Positions 1 through 7,646 of a stretch of DNA of 39,450 bases are shown one piece after another. The stretch is taken from the NCBI RefSeq assembly GCF_003013815.1, contig NZ_PRLH01000055.1, forward strand, positions 1-39,450, written 5' to 3'. Made by a program: the position numbers and the translations under genes. The notes beneath the pieces are model-generated. The model searched no databases and was not told the origin of the DNA. It worked only from the letters and a program-made list of their open reading frames with translations. Origin of the DNA: Cyanothece sp. BG0011 (lineage in GTDB: Bacteria > Cyanobacteriota > Cyanobacteriia > Cyanobacteriales > Microcystaceae). Position 1 is the first letter of the stretch, and each line of letters opens with the position of its first letter.

Positions 1-80
1 ATTAAAAGGCAAGGTTGTATGAGAAATGTTATCTTATTTGAATAGATGTCTTTCTGACTCTATTCTCTTTGCTTTTGGTG

Positions 81-117
81 AAAAAAAGCAGTGAAAATTC
101 TAGATCATCTTCACTGC
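81..117 (-). terminator. Rho-independent terminator of cp12
   Basis: Inverted repeat GCAGTGAA (88-95) / TTCACTGC (110-117). On the minus strand it is followed by seven T (A run at 81-87). It lies 56 bases past the cp12 stop, so it should end that transcript. Confidence 0.75.
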
Positions 118-172
118 CCTGAGTTTTAGATAAATTTAAAGAACAATAAGTCAACTAAAACACCCATTGTCT

Positions 173-397
173 CTAATCATCGTAAACTCGACATTCAACT
201 GCATCGGGATTATCGTCACAGTATTGTTCAAAGTTTGTTTTTGGGGTTTGTTTTTGACGTTGATGGGAAGCTTCTGCTTGAAGTTCCTCTACTGCATCCC
301 AAGCAGCTGCACAATTTCCAGAATCGCTTCCTTCGGTGCTACAGACGTTTTTTGCGTTTTCTCTTTCTTGTTGGATTTGATCGTCAATGTTACTCAT
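173..397 (-). CDS. cp12: Calvin-cycle regulatory protein CP12
   Basis: CP12 is a small, largely disordered scaffold that binds glyceraldehyde-3-phosphate dehydrogenase and phosphoribulokinase in the dark and switches both off under thioredoxin control. The 74-residue product has the full family pattern: an N-terminal cysteine pair around a short loop (VCSTEGSDSGNC), the core CAAAWDAVEELQAEASHQR, and the C-terminal cysteine loop YCDDNPDAVECRVYDD that docks on GAPDH. Both redox cysteine pairs are present, so it should be a functional two-disulfide CP12. The start is placed at the ATG at 397 because homologues begin MSNI. A GTG at 418 would add seven residues and has a purine-rich AGGAG only next to it. 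It is monocistronic, with its own terminator at 81-117. Confidence 0.95.
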   Translation of the reverse strand: MSNIDDQIQQERENAKNVCSTEGSDSGNCAAAWDAVEELQAEASHQRQKQTPKTNFEQYCDDNPDAVECRVYDD

Positions 398-691
398 AAT
401 TGCTAATCTCTTAAACACTCCTATTGATTATAGTTGTTGAATAACCCTATCGCATAGACGAATAGATATTCTTTGTGTAACCCAGGATTTGATAGTTAGC
501 TTGGTTTGAACGCCTGACTCTTTTCTTTACCTAATATTTAGAGAATGACATCAGAAGTCGTTCAACGTTGCTCTTAATACTATAGTACAACTTGAGCTAA
601 GGGACGGATTAGGGAGATAATACCCTATTGGGTTGGGATATCCTAACTCTAGGCGGATCGAAATTTTCTTTTTTCCCTGACATAGACTGAG

Positions 692-1213
692 CTATTGAAT
701 TTTAGCTTCTAAGGACTTGAGATACTCTGTATTCACCCTAGATTCACGGGTTAGAGCAATTTTTCCGGTGCGGGCCACTTCCCGAATACCAAATTTGTTT
801 AACATTTGGACAATGGCCACCATTTTTCCGGGGTCACCGACCACTTCTACGGTCACGGTATCATCAGAAATATCGACAATTCTCGCTCGGAAAACTTGAG
901 CCACTTCTAACACCTCGGCCCGGTTAGTGGCCGTGACACTCACTTTAACTAACATCAGTTCTCTTTCTACACAAGGGGTTTGGGTAATATCGTTGACTTT
1001 GAGGACGTTAATCAATTTGTAGAGTTGTTTGGTTAACTGTTCAATTGTGCTATCATCGCCAGGAACCACCATCGTAATGCGAGAAATTCCAGGTTGTTCA
1101 GCAGGACCGACAGCTAAACTCTCAATATTAAACCCACGACGAGCAAATAAACCAGCAATACGGGTTAAAACGCCGGCTTCATCTTCCACTAGGACAGAAA
1201 GGGTATGTTTCAT
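692..1213 (-). CDS. ilvN: Acetolactate synthase small (regulatory) subunit
   Basis: This is the regulatory subunit of acetohydroxyacid synthase, first common step of valine, leucine and isoleucine synthesis; it stimulates the catalytic subunit IlvB and carries valine feedback inhibition. An ACT domain fills the first 75 or so residues ([20 protein letters not shown], then [16 protein letters not shown]). The second half is the usual ALS small-subunit C-terminal domain with ERELMLVKV and [15 protein letters not shown]. At 173 residues the length is normal. The start at ATG 1213 (MKHTLSV) matches homologues; an in-frame ATG at 1237 would add eight residues, and neither has a clear ribosome site. 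The catalytic gene ilvB is not adjacent, as is common in cyanobacteria. Confidence 0.95.
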   Translation of the reverse strand: MKHTLSVLVEDEAGVLTRIAGLFARRGFNIESLAVGPAEQPGISRITMVVPGDDSTIEQLTKQLYKLINVLKVNDITQTPCVERELMLVKVSVTATNRAEVLEVAQVFRARIVDISDDTVTVEVVGDPGKMVAIVQMLNKFGIREVARTGKIALTRESRVNTEYLKSLEAKIQ

Positions 1214-1426
1214 AGTTTTTGAAGTGTTTAAAATCATGTTGGGGATGGTTCGGGGTTGGCCACAGAAAATGGGTTCATGAGCTATTTACCCTGTCTTAAT
1301 CTTAGAATAATGCGATCGGGTTGGGGATCTGAAAATTTTATAGAAAATCTCTAGATTATCAATCGTGTTAGTTTAGAGTGGATTGATGCTTAAATTAGAA
1401 GCCAAAAGGCAACAAACACAACTAAA

Positions 1427-4132
1427 ATGCTGTTGATTATTCCTTCTTTGGTTCGTTTTTTACTATTATTATTCCTTAGTTTCAGTTTATCCCTTTCTTG
1501 GTCTATTTTTCCTGGTCATAATATCATCGCTTCTTCTCCTCCGTTAGGCCAAGAACAACAAGGTAGACAATGGTATCAACAAGGAGATATCAATCAAGCG
1601 ATCGCAATTTGGTTAAATCTCTTTAAAGGATATCAAGAACAAGGAGACACCCTTAGTCAAGGGAGAGTGTCCAGCTATCTTGCTTTAGCCTATAGTCAAT
1701 TGGGACAATGGGAAGAAGCAGACCGTTTTATTAATACCAGTTTAGCGTTGTTACAATCTCAATCCCAGGATAATCAAACCCTCCCTATTTTAGCTGAAGC
1801 TTTCAATATTCAAGGAACCTTATTATTAGCTAAAGGCTCACCTTTGGCTGCTTTATCCAGTTGGGAAACAGCCACAGAAACCTATGAAAAAGTTCAGGAT
1901 AAGACTGGTATTCTTCGCACCCATATTAATCAAGCTAGAGCATTACAAGCATTAGGATTATATACCCAAGCTTGTCACAAATTAGCCAATCAGTTGATGG
2001 AAAATCCTGTGAAATGTTACGAGTTAAAGCTTGATAATATCACTGTTGCATTATCTGACAATTTAACCTCTTTAGAGCAAGCAGGATGGTTGAGTTTATC
2101 ACAAATTTTACGTCAACAGGGGAATTTAGAAAGTTCTCAATTAATACTCGATCAGATTTTATCTCAAGTCTCTTCTTCTCAAGTCAAAGCTTCTATTTTG
2201 TTTAATTTAGGACAAAATCTCGAATTACAAAATGACATAGAAGGAGCCAAAGAAACTTATCAGCAGTCTATACTTATAGCGACTAACTTAGAAAGTAAAC
2301 TAAAGAGTCAGTTAGCTGAACTCAATTTATTAATTAGTCAAAACTCATGGAAAGAAGCACAACAGTTGCTCATTACGATAGAAAACAATTTATTACAAAC
2401 TCCTTTAAATCAAACTCAAGTCGATAGTCAAATTTACTTAGCTAATCTTTTACTAAAATGGAGTAATTTAGCTGACTCCTCTGATTTATTACCCTCTTGG
2501 CAAAGCATCAAAGATTTATTAGAAAAGGCTCAAAAAGAATCGGAAATCATTAACTATGAAAAAGGAATTATTTATGCCATTGGTGATTTAGGAAAACTTT
2601 ATGAAAAACTGGCTTTTGTACAAACTTGTCAAGGGCAAGATGCTGCCCTAGGGGATTTATTTAATTGTTCTCAAACTTATCAATTTAAGGATATTAATCA
2701 AATCAATCTTACCAGCAAAGCATTAAATGAAAAAGCAAAACAATTAACGGAACAAGCCTTAATAAAGTCTCAAGCCATACAACTGACTAATGTTACTTAT
2801 AAATTACAATGGCAATTAGGAAGAATTCTCTATCGTTTAGGGCTTGAAAAAGAAGCAATTGCCGCTTATTTAGGAGCCGTAAATAATCTGAAAACTTTAA
2901 GAGATGATTTAGCTAATAATAGAGAATATAAATTTTCTTTTCAAGAAGAAGTTGAACCTGTTTATAGAGAATTACTGAGTTTGTTATTACCTAGAAATAA
3001 TCAAGAAATTGTTAGTCAAAAAGAATTAGAAGAAGCTCGTCAGCAAATTGAAGCCTTACAAGCAGCCCAATTAAATAACTTTTTTAATGATATTTGTGTT
3101 GAAAGTCAACCCGTTGATATCGCTGAAATTGATGATACTGCTGCTATCATTTATCCAATTATATTAAGCGATCGCTTGGCTGTTTTAGTCAGTTTACCTG
3201 ATCAATCTTTACGAGTTCATATTACTGACATTTCTCAACAAGAATTAGAAAAACAAGTCAAACAATTTCGCTATAATATAGTAATACGGAGTCAAAGAGA
3301 ATTTTTTGATGATGGTAAAGTTTTATATAAATGGTTAGTTGAACCTTTTTTCAATGAACTACAAAAAAATAAAATTAAAACTTTAGTATTTGTACCAGAT
3401 GGAATCTTTAGAAATGCACCGATGGGAGCTTTATATGACGGTCAAAAATATCTAATTGAAAACTATCGAGTTGCTTTAAGTCCTGGACTCAGTTTATTAT
3501 CACCCAAACCTTTACAAAATCAAGGATTAAATACACTTTTTGGCGGACTAACAGAAACGTTTCAACAAGAAGGATTAGTTCCTTTGTTTTATGTTAGACA
3601 AGAATTAAACGCAATACAAAAACAAGTTCCTACTACTAATTTACTAAATGAAGAATTTACCTTAGATAATTTACAAAATGTCTTAGAAAATCAATCATTT
3701 CCTATCGTTCATTTTGCCACTCATGGTCAATTTAGTTCTCAATTTGAACAAACTTATATCGTTGCTTGGGATAGCTATATTAATGTGTTAGAATTAGAAA
3801 AGTTGCTGAAAGAAAATGACCCTAAAGGCAATAAACCTATAGAATTATTAATCTTAAGTGCTTGTGAAACAGCATCAGGAGATAGTCGCGCAGCCTTGGG
3901 GTTAGCAGGGTTTGCTGTACGTGCCGGTGCAAGAAGTACCTTAGCCACATTATGGTCAGTAAATGACCAAGCGACTGCGGAAATTATGGAACGATTTTAT
4001 CAACAATTATCTACTAATAAATTATCAAAAGCAGAGGCTTTAAGACAAGCACAATTATCGATGTTAAAAAATCGTTGGTATAAACATCCTTTTTACTGGT
4101 CAGCTTATACCTTAGTAGGAAATTGGCTGTAA
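1427..4132 (+). CDS. Secreted TPR-CHAT domain protein (caspase-like peptidase family)
   Basis: 901 residues. It opens with a hydrophobic signal-like stretch (residues about 9-30, RFLLLLFLSFSLSLSW), so it is probably exported or anchored. Residues about 40-510 are alpha-helical repeats of TPR type (for example QGRQWYQQGDINQAIAIWLN, RLGLEKEAIAAYLGAVNNL). The C-terminal third is a CHAT domain with the expected dyad: His766 in HFATHG and Cys813 in LSACETASGD, followed by the conserved GLAGFAVRAGARSTLATLW. CHAT proteins are caspase/separase-like cysteine peptidases; TPR-CHAT proteins are numerous in filamentous and unicellular cyanobacteria, with mostly unknown targets. Both catalytic residues are present. 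The 3' end overlaps the convergent acetyltransferase by 21 bases. Substrate and role cannot be told from sequence. Confidence 0.9.
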   Translation: MLLIIPSLVRFLLLLFLSFSLSLSWSIFPGHNIIASSPPLGQEQQGRQWYQQGDINQAIAIWLNLFKGYQEQGDTLSQGRVSSYLALAYSQLGQWEEADRFINTSLALLQSQSQDNQTLPILAEAFNIQGTLLLAKGSPLAALSSWETATETYEKVQDKTGILRTHINQARALQALGLYTQACHKLANQLMENPVKCYELKLDNITVALSDNLTSLEQAGWLSLSQILRQQGNLESSQLILDQILSQVSSSQVKASILFNLGQNLELQNDIEGAKETYQQSILIATNLESKLKSQLAELNLLISQNSWKEAQQLLITIENNLLQTPLNQTQVDSQIYLANLLLKWSNLADSSDLLPSWQSIKDLLEKAQKESEIINYEKGIIYAIGDLGKLYEKLAFVQTCQGQDAALGDLFNCSQTYQFKDINQINLTSKALNEKAKQLTEQALIKSQAIQLTNVTYKLQWQLGRILYRLGLEKEAIAAYLGAVNNLKTLRDDLANNREYKFSFQEEVEPVYRELLSLLLPRNNQEIVSQKELEEARQQIEALQAAQLNNFFNDICVESQPVDIAEIDDTAAIIYPIILSDRLAVLVSLPDQSLRVHITDISQQELEKQVKQFRYNIVIRSQREFFDDGKVLYKWLVEPFFNELQKNKIKTLVFVPDGIFRNAPMGALYDGQKYLIENYRVALSPGLSLLSPKPLQNQGLNTLFGGLTETFQQEGLVPLFYVRQELNAIQKQVPTTNLLNEEFTLDNLQNVLENQSFPIVHFATHGQFSSQFEQTYIVAWDSYINVLELEKLLKENDPKGNKPIELLILSACETASGDSRAALGLAGFAVRAGARSTLATLWSVNDQATAEIMERFYQQLSTNKLSKAEALRQAQLSMLKNRWYKHPFYWSAYTLVGNWL

Positions 4133-4651
4133 TATTTTATATAAAACGTGCTTTTCTAAAGGGTGTCCTTTTGGCAATACTGGATGATTAAATTCATCAA
4201 TATATTTCATATTAATACGTTCCATAACCTTACGAGAACGGACATTTTGAGACGCAGTAAAAGAAACAATTTCTGATAAACCTAATTCTTGAAATCCATA
4301 ATCAAGAGATGCTTTTGCCCCTTCTGTAGCATAACCTTTTCCCCAATAATCATAAGCTAAACGCCAACCAATTTCAACACAAGGGGTAAAGAAAGCATCA
4401 AATTTAGGAATCGATAAACCAATAAATCCGATAAAGCTTTTATCTTCAATTAATTCTACAGCAAATAGTCCATACTGATAATCACGAAAATGAGTTTTGA
4501 TACGTTCAACAAAACTATCACTTTCTTGTTTTGATAATAATTTTGGCATAAATTCCATCACTCTAGGATCAGAATTTAGCTTAAAAAAGGGTTCTTTGTC
4601 TTTTTCTTTCCACTCTCTTAGTTTTAATCTTGGTGTTAAAATTTTTAGCAT
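4112..4651 (-). CDS. GNAT family N-acetyltransferase (RimJ/RimL-like)
   Basis: 179-residue GNAT of the RimJ/RimL type, which moves an acetyl group from acetyl-CoA to protein N-termini or small amines. It begins LTPRLKLREWKEKD, the usual first strand of the RimL group. Other family marks are SFIGFIGLSIPKFD, IGWRLAYDYWGKGYATEGAK (the acetyl-CoA pyrophosphate-binding loop, with WGKGYATEG) and SRKVMERINMKYIDEF. Length is typical and there is no break. It is convergent with the CHAT gene, the stop codons overlapping by 21 bases. The substrate is unknown; the nearest well-known relatives acetylate ribosomal proteins, but many paralogues act on antibiotics or metabolites. Confidence 0.88.
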   Translation of the reverse strand: MLKILTPRLKLREWKEKDKEPFFKLNSDPRVMEFMPKLLSKQESDSFVERIKTHFRDYQYGLFAVELIEDKSFIGFIGLSIPKFDAFFTPCVEIGWRLAYDYWGKGYATEGAKASLDYGFQELGLSEIVSFTASQNVRSRKVMERINMKYIDEFNHPVLPKGHPLEKHVLYKILQPISY

Positions 4652-4692
4652 ATTTTTAAATCAAATTACTTTTTATTTATAAAAATTATTAA

Positions 4693-5116
4693 TTAAACCA
4701 TCAATAAGTTGTTAATTTCTATTCCTATTTCAGGAAAAGCAAGAGGATAAATGATTCCCCTAGTCAGTTCACTACATTTCTGATATTGAAACCCTTGAAG
4801 TTGATTAAATACCCAGAGTTTTTTTATGAGGTAAATCAATCACCCAATATTCACAGATACCATTACGAGCATAAGTAATTGTTTTTTCTTCTAAATCTCT
4901 TTTTAAAGTTTGATTAGATACTTCAATTAACCAATAGATATCTTCAGGATAAGGATGATGAGTTAGATAGTTAGTATAAGGAGAAATAACAACAGCAATA
5001 TCAGGTTCAGGTTCCGAATTATCTAGTGTAATGGGATGAGCTTCCCTAATGATAGCTTTGCCTCGTAATAAGTTTCTGAGATATTCTGCTACTGAATAAT
5101 ATTTTAATATATAATT
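4693..5116 (-). pseudogene. Truncated, frameshifted Uma2-family (DUF820) nuclease gene
   Basis: Minus-strand translation from about 5116 gives SVAEYLRNLLRGKAIIREA, then the DUF820/Uma2 core (LDNSEPEPDIAVV, YWLIEVSNQTLKRDLEEK, YARNGICEYWVIDL). This is the PD-(D/E)XK-like fold with the catalytic pattern EPEPD...IEVS...K. The reading frame is then lost at a run of seven A (about 4820-4826); with one A fewer it continues KLWVFNQLQGF and ends normally at the TAA at 4693-4695. The 5' end is also gone: a stop sits at 5117-5119, no start codon is visible, and the N-terminal half of the family is absent. This is a dead copy; an intact Uma2 gene is at 13408-14010. Confidence 0.8.
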
Positions 5117-5138
5117 TCATGTCTAACTTGCTGAATTA

Positions 5139-5601
5139 CTAATTATTCTTCGGTTCAGGGAAATAATTAATATTTAATAGTTCTTCGAGAGCATAAGGAT
5201 TATCAGCAGGAAATTGAACATCAAAATTAGTTTTTTGCTTCACATAAGCTAAGGCATCTTGATAAAGTGATGGTAATTCTTTAGCTAAATGATTTCGTAA
5301 ATTAGTGGTTAATTTCCGTTTTAGTTGTGTCCGAAATCCTATGATTTCTGCTTTCCAGTGAGATTTATTATGTTGATATTCTTGTGACCAATATTGTAGC
5401 AATAATAAGTGACGTATAACCTGTTCTAAAAGACTCTCTACTGCATTTTTTTTCACTCCTTCCCAAAGCTTCTAATTCCTCAATCAAATTTTCTAAATCT
5501 AATTCATGAAAGCGATTATCTTTTAAAATTTTAATAGTTTCTTCTAGCCATTGATGAGGATCAATGTCATATAAAGTTTTTAATTCAGTAATAATAGTCA
5601 T
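5139..5601 (-). pseudogene. DUF29 family gene split by a +1 frameshift
   Basis: Two overlapping frames make one DUF29 protein. The first (from ATG 5601) gives LYDIDPHQWLEETIKIL, then LDLENLIEELEALGRSEK. The second gives NAVESLLEQVIRHLLLLQYW, HWKAEIIGFRTQLK and runs to the stop at 5139. The join is a run of eight A (T run 5446-5453); with seven A the product would read on as GRSEKNAVESLL, about 153 residues, the normal family size. DUF29 proteins are common small accessory proteins of cyanobacteria with no known function. A GTG at 5456 could restart the second half. The break could be a real mutation, a sequencing error in the homopolymer, or be bypassed by transcriptional slippage. Confidence 0.82.
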
Positions 5602-5628
5602 AATTCAATAAATAGATAAAGATATGAA

Positions 5629-5649
5629 GGTGGGCATTGCCCACCCTAC
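5629..5649. repeat. Palindromic GGTGGGCA/TGCCCACC repeat
   Basis: A near-perfect palindrome GGTGGGCATTGCCCACC (5629-5645) followed by CTAC. It has the same ends as the longer repeat copies at 25757-25816, 25868-25930 and 28554-28615. It sits just past the NADH dehydrogenase stop and may act as an mRNA 3' hairpin. Confidence 0.7.
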
Positions 5650-5653
5650 TATT

Positions 5654-7012
5654 TTAACGAGTCACAGAGGTAACTTTTTCTGTTGATTCTTGAGGCATTT
5701 CTTGCGGTCTGGTTTTGCGTTTTCCTTCCCCTTCTCCTGTAATTAAACGGGCCCCACGACCACGGGTAAAGTAATTCCAACCCCACTGAACCATGACCAC
5801 CAATTTATTATCAAATTCAATGAGATAGTAAATGTGGGCCCAAACCCAAATAAACCAAGCCAAGAACCCTGAGAATTTCGCAAAGCCTAAATTAACTACC
5901 GCCTTATTCATACCAATGACTGCTAGATTACCATAGTCGTTATAGACGAATGGGGGTAAAGATTCTCCTTGGAGGCGTTTTTTGATTAATTTGGCTACAT
6001 AAGCCCCTTGTTGCATGGCTACCGGTGCTACACCGGGTAAAGGCCGTTCTCCTTGGTGCGGAAAGTTCGCTAAATCACCGAGAACAAAGATATCAGAATA
6101 GCCTGGAATACTCAGGTCAGGCTCAACCACAACCCGTCCAGCCCGATCTAATTGTACGCCGGTTCGTTCAGCCAATACCTTGCCCATTCTCGACGCTTTC
6201 ACCCCAGCCGCCCATAAAATGGTACGAGAGTTAATTTGTTTAATTTGTTCTCCTTGGCGGACCGTTACCACGTGGTCATTGATATCTGTAACCATAGACT
6301 GGGTTTGGACTGTTACCCCTAAATGGTGTAAATCTTCGGCTGCTTTGGCCGATAATTCTGGGGGATAAGGAGGAAGAACGCGATCTAACCCTTCAACGAG
6401 GAGAATTTTCGCTTCTTTAGGATCGATGCTGCGAAAATCACCAGCTAAAGCACCGTGAGCAATTTCTGCGATCGCCCCGGCCATTTCCACTCCAGTCGGG
6501 CCACCCCCAACAATAACAAAAGTTAACCAAGCTTGACGCTTAACGGGGTCTGTTTCCTTTTCGGCTGCTTCAAAGGCCATAAAGATACGGCGACGAATTT
6601 CTATGGCATCCTCAATGGTCTTTAACCCTGGTGCGAGGGGTTCCCAGTGATCATTGCCAAAATAGTGATGAGAAACCCCTGTGGCTAAAACTAAGATATC
6701 GTAGGGAATGGGTTCATGATTATCTAAGATAACCTCTTTTTTCTCAGGATCGAGATCGATGGCATGATCTAAGAGAACTTTCGTATTTTTATGTTGACGT
6801 AAAACCAATCGTAAAGGTGAAGAAATATCAGCCGGAGAGAGAATTCCTGTGGCTACTTGATAAAGTAAAGGTTGAAAGAGATGAAAATTACGTTTATCAA
6901 TAAGTGTTACCTGTACAGAGGTATTTTTGAGGTCTTGAGCCGTGTATAAACCTCCGAAGCCTCCACCAATGATAACCACGTTTGCTTGATTTTTTAAGGC
7001 GTTACGATCCAT
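5654..7012 (-). CDS. Type II NAD(P)H dehydrogenase (NDH-2)
   Basis: Single-subunit FAD enzyme passing electrons from NAD(P)H to quinone at the membrane without pumping protons; cyanobacteria carry several (NdbA, NdbB, NdbC) and I cannot say which this is. The 452-residue product has two Rossmann folds: the FAD site VVIIGGGFGGLYTA near the N-terminus and the NAD(P)H site FVIVGGGPTGVEMAGA near residue 165. It also has ILWAAGVKAS and the FAD-binding IFVLGDLANF. The C-terminus has the family's aromatic membrane-contact segment (GFLAWFIWVWAHIYYLIEF). The start is ATG 7012 because AGGAG lies 12 bases upstream (7025-7029); a GTG at 7063 would add 17 residues unlike the family. Confidence 0.92.
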   Translation of the reverse strand: MDRNALKNQANVVIIGGGFGGLYTAQDLKNTSVQVTLIDKRNFHLFQPLLYQVATGILSPADISSPLRLVLRQHKNTKVLLDHAIDLDPEKKEVILDNHEPIPYDILVLATGVSHHYFGNDHWEPLAPGLKTIEDAIEIRRRIFMAFEAAEKETDPVKRQAWLTFVIVGGGPTGVEMAGAIAEIAHGALAGDFRSIDPKEAKILLVEGLDRVLPPYPPELSAKAAEDLHHLGVTVQTQSMVTDINDHVVTVRQGEQIKQINSRTILWAAGVKASRMGKVLAERTGVQLDRAGRVVVEPDLSIPGYSDIFVLGDLANFPHQGERPLPGVAPVAMQQGAYVAKLIKKRLQGESLPPFVYNDYGNLAVIGMNKAVVNLGFAKFSGFLAWFIWVWAHIYYLIEFDNKLVVMVQWGWNYFTRGRGARLITGEGEGKRKTRPQEMPQESTEKVTSVTR

Positions 7013-7024
7013 AACTGTTTTAAA

Positions 7025-7029
7025 CTCCT
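7025..7029 (-). promoter_or_regulatory. Ribosome binding site of the NDH-2 gene
   Basis: AGGAG on the minus strand, 12 bases before ATG 7012. It favours this start over the upstream GTG at 7063. Confidence 0.6.
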
Positions 7030-7113
7030 GTCGCGTGGAACCCACGCAGCTAACTTGCCTCACCCACAGTGTAAAGGGAATGCAAAAAAGGTTAAGTAAC
7101 TAGAGTTACATGG

Positions 7114-7320
7114 TTGACGCTCCCTACGAATACAATTCGGGGGATTCTTGGTTCAGCGATACACCTTTAAACTACCTATCCTTACGGCAATACTTAAACC
7201 AAATACCCGTAGAAAACTACTAAATATCGAGCTTAACTTAGATAGTCCCAGAGGGCTTATCTCCCCAAGCGTACTAGGATACAATCCTAGAGTTATCCTG
7301 CGCCCCAGGATACCTTGCTT
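7114..7320 (-). ncRNA. Candidate orphan omega-RNA-like structured segment
   Basis: Part of the relic above. On the minus strand it has two perfect hairpins in a row, CTAGGAT/ATCCTAG (7274-7290) and TATCCTG/CAGGATA (7294-7312), then further short pairings, then the terminal hairpin at 7121-7145. In TnpB systems the RNA made from this side of the element carries the scaffold, and the sequence just outside the right end becomes the guide, here from 7113 downwards. Transcription is not shown; this is inference from layout. Confidence 0.25.
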
Positions 7321-7550
7321 AAATTAGTTTACTTTTCTGGATTTTGCTACTCGTTAAAGCGCATACGTTTTTAGAGAGGTTGCTCGCGCCTCCGTTATCA
7401 GTGTCGCTTTACGTCGTAATCTAGGGTAGTACCGACGAATTCTACCTGCACTGAGCTAACTCGAATCAATATAATATAGATTTTGTCGGACGGCAATCAA
7501 TTCCCTGTCGAGCTTATCCCCATAGTTAGAAACTAGGGGCTTGCGCTCTC
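7114..7550 (-). mobile_element. Relic resembling an IS200/IS605 (TnpB-type) element without an ORF
   Basis: The 633-base gap between NDH-2 and pnp has no plausible gene but strong structure. Read on the minus strand, it ends in GAATCCCCCGAATTG...CGTAGGGAGCGTCAA (hairpin about 7121-7145, end near 7114), the style of right end seen on IS200/IS605 and IS1341-type elements in cyanobacteria. Near the other side is a bulged hairpin AGCCCCTAGTTTCTAACTAT...GGGG (7518-7539), the style of their left end. Between lie the words GATAAGCCCTCTGGGAC and GTTAAGCTCGA, which I associate with the region after tnpB that encodes the guide-RNA scaffold. No tnpA or tnpB frame remains. The family call is from memory of such ends, without a search; the exact borders are uncertain. 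Confidence 0.5.
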
Positions 7551-7646
7551 CGTTTTTCTCGGTCAAACCATCGCGTCAAGTTCCTTAAAAATGTTAGGAT
7601 TGCGACAGAAAGAGAAACGTGATAAAAGAAAAGGAACCAACGCTAC

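Noticed and set aside
167-406. 79-codon plus-strand frame opposite cp12
   Set aside because: It is fully antisense to a textbook CP12 sequence.
7114-7550. RNase P RNA, tmRNA or 6S RNA as the content of the pnp upstream gap
   Set aside because: I did not find the conserved cores of RNase P RNA or the tmRNA tag region on either strand, and the terminal hairpins fit an IS200/IS605-type relic better. 6S RNA is not strictly excluded.
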